A DNA stretch of 11,071 bases from Chlorobiota bacterium (GTDB taxonomy: Bacteria > Bacteroidota > Bacteroidia > Bacteroidales > JAADGE01), in the NCBI GenBank assembly GCA_013153575.1, contig JAADEE010000236.1, forward strand, positions 1 through 11,071, read 5' to 3'. Shown here one piece after another: positions 6,736-11,071 of the stretch (within the stretch, counting starts at the first letter, position 1; the number at the start of each line of letters is the position of its first letter). The notes below the pieces were generated by a model that saw nothing but the letters and a program-made list of their open reading frames with translations, was not told the DNA's origin and made no database searches. Both the position numbers and the translations under genes were made by a program.

Positions 6736-7200
6736 TTATTGATTTTGTTTTACATCTATTAATTCTACATCAAAAATTAGAGTAGTATAACCAGGTATTG
6801 ACCAGTACCCATATGGGCCATATGCTAAATTGCTTGGAATTATAAGCTGAGCTTTTCCTCCTTCTTTCATGTAGCTTATTCCTTCGTCCCAGCCTTGTAT
6901 TACTTCGCCAACACCAAGTATAAATGAGTATGGTTCACCTCTGTCATAAGATGAATCAAATAATTCTCCATCAATAAATGTTCCTCTGTAATGAACAGTT
7001 ACGCTATCTCCTGCACTTGCTTGTAAGCCTGTTCCTTCAAGTGTTTCAATATAATACAAACCACTTTCGGTAGGTTCAACAGTTATGTTATGTTCTTCAA
7101 TATAGTCTTCAATTTTGTCAAGTTCTTTTTCTAAATCGCTTTTGCATGAAGTGAAAAATATTAATGCGATGATTGTTATTAAGCTTATAAGTTTTTTCAT
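6736..7200 (-). CDS. FKBP-type peptidyl-prolyl isomerase lipoprotein
   Basis: A 154-residue predicted lipoprotein. Its signal peptide ends in a lipobox (FTSC) with the acylated cysteine at C19. A short acidic coiled stretch (about 22-36) leads to one FKBP domain (about 45-150). Residues matching the FKBP12 active-site pocket are present: Y71, F81-D82, F93, V100-I101, W104, Y127 and F143. It should therefore be an active cis-trans prolyl isomerase tethered to a membrane facing the periplasm, helping fold envelope proteins. The loop after Y127 (GPYGYWSIPGYTT) differs from the usual 'AGGVIPPNAT' form but keeps the Ile-Pro. Its ATG overlaps the toxin stop codon (ATGA, 7197-7200), so translation is probably coupled to the toxin-antitoxin genes upstream. 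Confidence 0.93.
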   Translation of the reverse strand: MKKLISLITIIALIFFTSCKSDLEKELDKIEDYIEEHNITVEPTESGLYYIETLEGTGLQASAGDSVTVHYRGTFIDGELFDSSYDRGEPYSFILGVGEVIQGWDEGISYMKEGGKAQLIIPSNLAYGPYGYWSIPGYTTLIFDVELIDVKQNQ

Positions 7201-7508
7201 TTTATTATTTTTTGTGGATTTTGTCGTGTATCAAAAATATTAACAATCTCAATTCTATTTTTTGTACTATTAATCCAATAAATTATTTTATAGTTTTTAT
7301 AAATTAAATATCTAAACCCTTGTGGTCTGTCTTTTAAAAGTTCTTCTTTTTGACCAATATAATGTTGTTTCTTTAAAATAATAGTTTTATCAATTATATT
7401 AGTAACTAATTTAGAAGCAAATGAAAAACTTATGTTAAAATTATAATATTCAAAAATATCATCTAATTTAGATTTTGCAAATTCTGTCCAGAAAACTGTA
7501 AATTCCAT
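7197..7508 (-). CDS. RelE/ParE-superfamily toxin of a type II toxin-antitoxin pair
   Basis: A 103-residue basic protein with the RelE/ParE fold pattern. It has an N-terminal strand (FTVFWTEFAKSKLDDIFEYY), two helices, then strands containing GFRYLIYKNYKIIYWI (64-79) and the terminal IEIVNIFDTRQNP (86-98). Y67, R95 and P98 fit the conserved C-terminal signature. The subclass is probably ParE-like rather than mRNA-cleaving RelE, but that cannot be settled by eye, since the RelE catalytic set is not obvious. The ATG overlaps the antitoxin stop by one base (TAATG), and its own TGA overlaps the FKBP start (ATGA). It is full length with no frameshift, so it is presumably functional or only recently inactive. 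Confidence 0.84.
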   Translation of the reverse strand: MEFTVFWTEFAKSKLDDIFEYYNFNISFSFASKLVTNIIDKTIILKKQHYIGQKEELLKDRPQGFRYLIYKNYKIIYWINSTKNRIEIVNIFDTRQNPQKIIK

Positions 7509-7741
7509 TATTGATATTTCATTCTTAATTCATTTGCTTCAATTACATTATCATTTTCAGAATCTTCAAGAGCAATGTCAATTTCATTATTTAACTGTTT
7601 TAAACTCATAGGTTTAAGTTTGTTGCTTAAAGAGTCTGATTTTAATTTCTTTAATAAACTTTCAAATTTTGAAATTATTTCTTCATTTTGAAGGTTTAAA
7701 AATTCTTGAATAAATGATATTTTTCTAGTTTCAATATTCAT
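7508..7741 (-). CDS. Antitoxin of the adjacent RelE/ParE-type module
   Basis: A 77-residue protein with no enzymatic motif. Its first half is helical and Leu/Lys-rich. Its second half (residues 46-74: LKQLNNEIDIALEDSENDNV, then IEANELRMK) matches the toxin-wrapping tail often seen in short Bacteroidota antitoxins paired with RelE/ParE toxins. The position directly before a toxin with a TAATG overlap supports the call. No recognisable DNA-binding fold (ribbon-helix-helix or helix-turn-helix) is evident, so autorepression is not predicted. The gene starts only five bases after the serS stop and has no visible promoter of its own, so expression probably depends on the serS transcript. A promoter within the 3' end of serS cannot be excluded. 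Confidence 0.78.
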   Translation of the reverse strand: MNIETRKISFIQEFLNLQNEEIISKFESLLKKLKSDSLSNKLKPMSLKQLNNEIDIALEDSENDNVIEANELRMKYQ

Positions 7742-7746
7742 TTTTG

Positions 7747-9018
7747 TTAATTTATAACATCAAAGTTAAGATATTTTTGTAAAACTTTTGGTATTTTAAT
7801 ACCATCTTCTGTATAATTATTTTCAAGTAATGCTGCTAAAATTCTTGGTAATGCTAATGCACTTCCATTAAGTGTGTGTGCAAGTTTAGTTTGTTTTTCT
7901 CCTTTTGCTTTATATCTAAGTTTTAAACGATTTGCTTGAAAACTTTCAAAGTTAGAAACTGAACTTACTTCTAACCATTTATCTTGTCCTGCTGAATATA
8001 CTTCGAAATCGTATGTTAATGCAGATGTAAAGCCTAAGTCTCCACCACAAAGGCGAACAATGCGGTATGGAAGTTCTAATTTTTGAACAAGGGTTTCAAC
8101 ATATGCAACCATTTCATCAAGTGTTTCGTAAGATTTTTCAGGGTGCGATATTCTTACAATTTCAACTTTATCAAATTGATGCAAACGGTTAAGTCCTCTA
8201 ACATCTTTTCCGTATGAGCCTGCTTCACGTCTGAAACAAGATGAATATGCTGTCATTTTAATAGGAAAATCTTCTTCATTTAAAATAACATCTCTATAAA
8301 TATTTGTTACAGGAACTTCGGCAGTTGGTATCATAAATAAGTTATCTTCGGTCATGTGATACATTTGTCCTTCTTTATCAGGAAGTTGTCCTGTGCCAAA
8401 ACCCGATGCTTCATTAATCATTAAAGGTGGCATAATTTCTTTATAGCCGGCTTTGTCTGCTTCGTCAAGGAAAAATGCTATTAAAGCTCTTTGAATTTTT
8501 GCACCTTTGCCTTTGTAAACAGGAAATCCTGCTCCTGTGATTTTGTTTCCAAGTTCAAAATCTATAATGTCAAATTTGCTTGTTAGTTCCCAGTGAGGAA
8601 CTTTTTTTGTTAAGTTAGGAATTGTTCCTCCTTCACGAACGAGTTCATTATCTTCGTCGGTTTTTCCTGCGGGAACAGAAGGGTGTGGGATGTTAGGTAT
8701 TTCTGAAAGTATTTTTTGTAAGTTATTTTTAGAAGCATTCATTTTTTCAGAAAGCTCTTTTGATTTTTCTTTTAATTGAACTGCTTCTTGCTTTGCATTA
8801 TTTGCTTCTTCTTGTTTTCCTTCTTTAAATAATAGTCCGATGCTTTTTGCAATTTGGTTTGATTTTGCAAGTGTTGCATCTAATTCATTTTGAATGGCTC
8901 TTCTGTTATTATCTTCTTCAATTGCTTTATTAATAAGTTCAGAAAAATCTTTATTTCTTACAGAAAGTTTTTTTATGATTTCTTCTTTGTTATTTTTTAT
9001 TTGGTTTATTGTCAGCAT
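7747..9018 (-). CDS. serS: Seryl-tRNA synthetase
   Basis: A 423-residue class II aminoacyl-tRNA synthetase that charges tRNA-Ser (and tRNA-Sec where present). The N-terminal part (about 30-105) is the long tRNA-binding coiled coil. The catalytic core then shows the serine-binding TAE (232-234), motif 2 around FRREAGSYGKDVRGLNRLHQF (262-282), and motif 3 ending in NGSALALPRILAALLEN (384-400) with the ATP-binding R392. Length and order are normal for the bacterial enzyme. It lies downstream of rplU-rpmA, a common Bacteroidota order, but a terminator and a promoter-like site separate it from rpmA. It heads a tight run with the toxin-antitoxin pair and the FKBP gene. Confidence 0.98.
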   Translation of the reverse strand: MLTINQIKNNKEEIIKKLSVRNKDFSELINKAIEEDNNRRAIQNELDATLAKSNQIAKSIGLLFKEGKQEEANNAKQEAVQLKEKSKELSEKMNASKNNLQKILSEIPNIPHPSVPAGKTDEDNELVREGGTIPNLTKKVPHWELTSKFDIIDFELGNKITGAGFPVYKGKGAKIQRALIAFFLDEADKAGYKEIMPPLMINEASGFGTGQLPDKEGQMYHMTEDNLFMIPTAEVPVTNIYRDVILNEEDFPIKMTAYSSCFRREAGSYGKDVRGLNRLHQFDKVEIVRISHPEKSYETLDEMVAYVETLVQKLELPYRIVRLCGGDLGFTSALTYDFEVYSAGQDKWLEVSSVSNFESFQANRLKLRYKAKGEKQTKLAHTLNGSALALPRILAALLENNYTEDGIKIPKVLQKYLNFDVIN

Positions 9019-9048
9019 TTTTCTGTTTTTTCAATTTTAATATTTCTG

Positions 9049-9056
9049 CAAAGTTA
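9049..9056 (-). promoter_or_regulatory. Candidate -7 promoter element for serS
   Basis: Read on the minus strand this is TAACTTTG, matching TAnnTTTG. It lies 30 bases before the serS ATG and just past the rpmA terminator, a sensible place for a promoter. No TTG (-33) is visible at the usual spacing because that position falls in the terminator stem, so confidence is moderate. Confidence 0.45.
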
Positions 9057-9070
9057 AAAATATATAAAAT

Positions 9071-9109
9071 AAAAAACCCGTAAATCGAAATTAATACGAA
9101 ATACGGGTT
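9071..9109 (-). terminator. Intrinsic terminator after rplU-rpmA
   Basis: AACCCGTA (minus, 9109-9102) pairs with TACGGGTT (9082-9075). An inner TCG/CGA helix (9099-9097 with 9087-9085) lies within the loop, and a T-run follows (9076-9071). It begins 23 bases after the rpmA stop codon. The plus-strand flank also has a T-run (9111-9117), so the hairpin could stop transcription in either direction. Confidence 0.82.
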
Positions 9110-9132
9110 ATTTTTTTGTGAAGTATATTTAT

Positions 9133-9393
9133 TTATGCTTCATTAGGTTCAATAGAAACATATGATTTGTTGTTGCGTTTTTTTTGAAATTTAACAACAC
9201 CATCTGTTAATGCAAAAAGAGTATGGTCTTTTCCCATTCCAACATTGTTTCCTGGGAAATGTTTTGTTCCTCTTTGTCTAACTATAATGTTTCCTGCTAT
9301 TGCTTTTTGTCCCCCGTATAATTTTACTCCTAGTCTTTTACTTTCTGAATCTCTACCGTTACGGGTACTACCCATTCCTTTCTTATGTGCCAT
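9133..9393 (-). CDS. rpmA: 50S ribosomal protein L27
   Basis: An 86-residue L27, a large-subunit protein whose N-terminal tail reaches the peptidyl transferase centre. It begins directly with [20 protein letters not shown], so it lacks the cleavable leader found in Firmicutes. The core [20 protein letters not shown] and the [17 protein letters not shown] segment are standard. It is 27 bases downstream of rplU on the same transcript and is followed by a terminator. Confidence 0.98.
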   Translation of the reverse strand: MAHKKGMGSTRNGRDSESKRLGVKLYGGQKAIAGNIIVRQRGTKHFPGNNVGMGKDHTLFALTDGVVKFQKKRNNKSYVSIEPNEA

Positions 9394-9420
9394 AATATTT
9401 TATTTTAAATAGGTTATTTT

Positions 9421-10077
9421 TTAGTTTGCTTTTCCGCCATCAAGTTCGTCTTGTAAAACTTTTAGCTCATCCCATTTGCCATCAGCAGCTAATTTAGCTT
9501 GTTTTGGCCATGTTGTTGGGTCAAATCTGTTATATGCATTACCACCAGCAGCAACTAATATTTCAGAAATTTTTTCAGCTTTTGTTTCTGATAGTTTTTT
9601 AAATGTATCAATTCCTGCTTCAACTAATATGCTTGCAATTTTTGGTCCTATACCTTCAATTTTTGTAAGGTTATCAGTTTCTGATTTTTTTGTAGTTTTT
9701 TTTGTTTCTACTTTTTTCTCAGCAACTTTTTTAGGTTCTTCTTTTTTTGTTGAAACTTTTTTTCCGTTAAGAGAGATGCTTTCAATTTCAATGTTCGACA
9801 TATCTTGACGGTGTCCGTTAAGTTTTTGGTAACCTTTTCTTCTTTTTTTCTTGAAAACTTTAACTTTGTCAGCTCTCATGTGAGAAAGAACTTTTGCTAC
9901 AACTTCAGCACCTAAAACATTTGGAGTTCCAACGTTTACTTTGCCGTTATCATCTGTTAAAAGTACATTTTTGAATGTTACTTTGTCTCCTTCTTTTGCG
10001 TCTAACCTATGAACATAAATTTTTTGGTTTTTTTCAACTTTAAATTGTTGTCCGGCTATTTCTACAATTGCGTACAT
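9421..10077 (-). CDS. rplU: 50S ribosomal protein L21 with C-terminal helix-hairpin-helix extension
   Basis: A 218-residue protein, about twice the usual L21 length. Residues 1-103 form a complete L21 domain (MYAIVEIAGQQFKVEKNQKI at the start, KVKVFKKKRRKGYQKLNGHR near the end), which binds 23S rRNA. A Lys/Glu/Thr-rich linker (about 105-136) leads to a helix-hairpin-helix-like module (137-178: LTKIEGIGPKIASILVEAGI then DTFKKL). This is followed by a DPTTWPKQAKLAADGKWDEL segment (186-205). The IEGIGPKIA hairpin is the classic nonspecific nucleic-acid-binding turn. I recall similar L21 tails from other Bacteroidota, so this is likely a lineage feature rather than a frameshift or assembly artefact. 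The tail's role is unknown. It may be an extra RNA contact. The gene is preceded by a hairpin leader and a strong promoter. Confidence 0.95.
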   Translation of the reverse strand: MYAIVEIAGQQFKVEKNQKIYVHRLDAKEGDKVTFKNVLLTDDNGKVNVGTPNVLGAEVVAKVLSHMRADKVKVFKKKRRKGYQKLNGHRQDMSNIEIESISLNGKKVSTKKEEPKKVAEKKVETKKTTKKSETDNLTKIEGIGPKIASILVEAGIDTFKKLSETKAEKISEILVAAGGNAYNRFDPTTWPKQAKLAADGKWDELKVLQDELDGGKAN

Positions 10078-10101
10078 TTTATTTATATTTAGTTGTGTTA
10101 A

Positions 10102-10143
10102 TGAGGCGACTTACATATTGTATTAAGTTCTTTTTTAGCCTCA
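10102..10143 (-). promoter_or_regulatory. Hairpin leader upstream of rplU (possible L21 autoregulatory element)
   Basis: In the minus-strand transcript TGAGGC (10143-10138) pairs with GCCTCA (10107-10102). Inside it, ACTTA (10128-10124) pairs with TAAGT (10113-10109), separated by an A-rich internal loop. The structure falls between the predicted transcription start and the rplU ATG and is GC-rich for this window. Ribosomal protein operons are often autoregulated through leader hairpins, including L21 leaders in other phyla, but I do not recognise a named family here. Confidence 0.5.
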
Positions 10144-10162
10144 GAAAAATATTTTCGGACTG

Positions 10163-10192
10163 CAAAAGTAATTATTTTTAATTAATTACAAA
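10163..10192 (-). promoter_or_regulatory. Promoter of rplU-rpmA
   Basis: On the minus strand TTTG (10192-10189) is followed after 18 bases by TACTTTTG (10170-10163), matching the Bacteroidota -33 TTTG and -7 TAnnTTTG elements. The start would fall near 10156, giving a 5' UTR of about 80 bases that contains the hairpin leader. The -33 element overlaps the last codons of the upstream YiiX-like gene. Confidence 0.72.
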
Positions 10193-10848
10193 TTTTTTAA
10201 GTGTTTTTTATTTTGGTGGTTTATTATTACATCAAAATATGTTGTGTCCCAAAAGTTTTTGAATTGATAAAAATCTGTTTTATTGTTTTTTCCTGAGAAA
10301 ATATCTACATTAAATTCATCTAAGAATATGTGCCAAATAACTTCAGAACAGAACATTTGCGTGGTGTCTTTGGGTTTTAGAGTGTATGAAAATGGTATTT
10401 TTTTGTTTAAGTAATAATTTGCTCTATTTGTTATTTTGTTATATTCATTATCTGAACATTTGTTGAACCTAACTATTATTACAGAGTTTTTATGTCCTGC
10501 GTCTGTAAATTCATCGAGGCTTTGTTTTTGAATTCCTTCTGTTTTGAGTAGAGAGCTTGATTCTGAATGAATAACATTTATTTTGCCATCTTTTTTTTCT
10601 ATTATTCCTGAATGTGATATTTTATATTTTTCATTAAATGAATTTACTATGTAATCAGAAATCATTCCGTATCCTCTTCGTAAAATAATGTCACCATTAT
10701 TAATAAGTTTTTTTTCTTTATCGCTTAAAATATATGTAATTGCTTTTTCTTTTTTGTATTCAATTTTATTATAGATAAACCGAAATAACCATAAAGCAAA
10801 TATTAATATAACCGGAATTATTAGTATTTTGATAAGTTTATTTTTCAA
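10186..10848 (-). CDS. Membrane-anchored YiiX/YaeF-like permuted papain-fold hydrolase
   Basis: A 220-residue protein with an N-terminal hydrophobic anchor (about 7-25) and a domain of the NlpC/P60-related YiiX type (peptidase family C92, circularly permuted). The marks are NNGDIILRRG (50-59), the predicted catalytic histidine H79 in KISHSGII, and the catalytic cysteine C167 in MFCSEVIW, in the permuted order with His before Cys. Family members are predicted amidases or proteases acting on cell-wall peptides or lipids; the true substrate is unknown. The first in-frame start after the upstream TAA is TTG (10848), with ATG absent until residue 62, which would remove the anchor and the GD motif; TTG is therefore preferred. 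A terminator and an inverted-repeat region lie upstream, and its 3' end overlaps the rplU promoter. Confidence 0.82.
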   Translation of the reverse strand: MKNKLIKILIIPVILIFALWLFRFIYNKIEYKKEKAITYILSDKEKKLINNGDIILRRGYGMISDYIVNSFNEKYKISHSGIIEKKDGKINVIHSESSSLLKTEGIQKQSLDEFTDAGHKNSVIIVRFNKCSDNEYNKITNRANYYLNKKIPFSYTLKPKDTTQMFCSEVIWHIFLDEFNVDIFSGKNNKTDFYQFKNFWDTTYFDVIINHQNKKHLKNL

Positions 10849-10865
10849 ATTTTAAATGCTTCAAG

Positions 10866-10898
10866 AAAAAGAAAGCCGAAAATATAATTTCCGGCTTT
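10866..10898 (-). terminator. Intrinsic terminator upstream of the YiiX-like gene
   Basis: On the minus strand AAAGCCGGAAA (10898-10888) pairs with TTTTCGGCTTT (10882-10872) over 11 bp, with one G-U wobble and a TTATA loop, then CTTTTTCTT. On the plus strand the wobble becomes a C-A mismatch, so the minus direction fits better. It ends only about 18 bases before the TTG start, so it either closes an off-window gene or works as an attenuator for the YiiX-like gene. Confidence 0.72.
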
Positions 10899-10900
10899 TG

Positions 10901-11045
10901 TTTATGTTAATCCTTATATCCGCAGGACTACATTTAACTATCTGATAGTCATCGCATCAATAGTTTTAATTATGTGATGAATATTTGATGATAACTTTCT
11001 ATTTATTAACAAATTGATACGATGACTTGCGGATTTTATGTTAAT
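10901..11045. repeat. 11-base direct repeats flanking the inverted-repeat region
   Basis: TTTATGTTAAT occurs at 10901-10911 and again at 11035-11045, bracketing the 123 bases between them. Such repeats can be a target-site duplication left by a small mobile element. The inner inverted ends are not exactly at the repeat borders, since six extra bases lie on the left side. The repeat is AT-rich, so chance is possible. Confidence 0.4.
10918..11034 (-). other. Structured inverted-repeat region, possible RNA element or small mobile repeat
   Basis: Outer arms ATCCGCA (10918-10924) and TGCGGAT (11028-11034) are exact complements. Nested inside, 10948-10960 (GTCATCGCATCAA) pairs with 11014-11026 over 13 positions with one exception. 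That exception is C-A on the plus strand but G-U in minus-strand RNA. A third small helix, GACTA (10926-10930) with TAGTC (10946-10950), is an alternative pairing. The interior also holds TGATGA/TTGATGA motifs that could pair with the same arms. No reading frame crosses it. It lies upstream of a terminator and the YiiX-like gene on the minus strand. I do not recognise it as a known riboswitch, tRNA or IS end. Confidence 0.5.
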
Positions 11046-11071
11046 TAAGTTTTATTTATGGTTGTTCTTTT

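Noticed and set aside
9476..9808. A 110-codon plus-strand open frame antisense to rplU.
   Set aside because: It lies wholly within the well-supported rplU gene and mirrors its low-complexity lysine-rich codons; there is no family resemblance.
10912..11034. An integron attC site or IS200/IS605 end.
   Set aside because: The required GTTRRRY/RYYYAAC core pair was not found at the ends and no transposase or integrase gene is in view; only the symmetry is similar.
10918..11034. A CRISPR array, suggested by repeated TGATGA-type motifs.
   Set aside because: There are no regularly spaced identical repeats and no cas genes; the motifs form inverted, not tandem, copies.
11045..11071. A possible minus-strand gene end at the right edge.
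   Set aside because: All three minus-strand frames stop within these 27 bases, so any could be a gene end, but there is too little sequence to support one.

Overview
The window looks like chromosomal DNA from a low-GC member of the Bacteroidota. Three things point there. The core genes occur in arrangements common in that phylum: rplU-rpmA-serS, and prs followed by a CTC-type L25 gene and pth. Two promoter-like sites fit the phylum's unusual -7 consensus (TAnnTTTG). The L21 protein carries a helix-hairpin-helix tail that I recall from Bacteroidota. This is recognition from memory, not a database search. Coding density is high, and no stretch longer than about 300 bases lacks a gene.

Left part, plus strand (1-2540). 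The last codons of what may be an upstream gene are followed by two genes. One encodes an SPFH/band-7 protein with a methionine-rich linker, a GYF_2 domain and proline runs. The other encodes a membrane-anchored protein with two zinc ribbons. The pair resembles the YdjI and YdjG components of the Bacillus subtilis PspA membrane-stress locus. A hairpin terminator lies between them.

Centre, minus strand (2543-6679). Read in the direction of transcription, the order is a secreted M64-type metallopeptidase, PRPP synthetase (prs), ribosomal protein L25/CTC (rplY), peptidyl-tRNA hydrolase (pth) and an Hsp15-like S4 RNA-binding protein. The last two overlap. A strong terminator hairpin separates rplY from pth. 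The S4 gene meets the plus-strand zinc-ribbon gene tail to tail with only two bases between them.

Right-centre, minus strand (6736-10192). A near-ideal promoter and a hairpin leader precede rplU and rpmA, which end at a terminator. A second promoter-like site then precedes serS, a type II toxin-antitoxin pair and an FKBP-type lipoprotein isomerase. These last four genes form one very tight run: a 5-base gap, then a TAATG overlap, then an ATGA overlap. It closes at a strong terminator, so a toxin-antitoxin module is embedded inside a housekeeping operon.

Right end (10186-11071). A membrane-anchored YiiX-like (permuted papain fold) protein appears to start at TTG. Upstream of it, on the same strand, an intrinsic terminator follows a 117-base stretch rich in inverted repeats, flanked by an 11-base direct repeat. 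The main helix is perfect only as minus-strand RNA, where its single mismatch becomes a G-U pair. This could be a cis-regulatory leader, a structured 3' UTR, or a small mobile repeat. It is the least explained part of the window.
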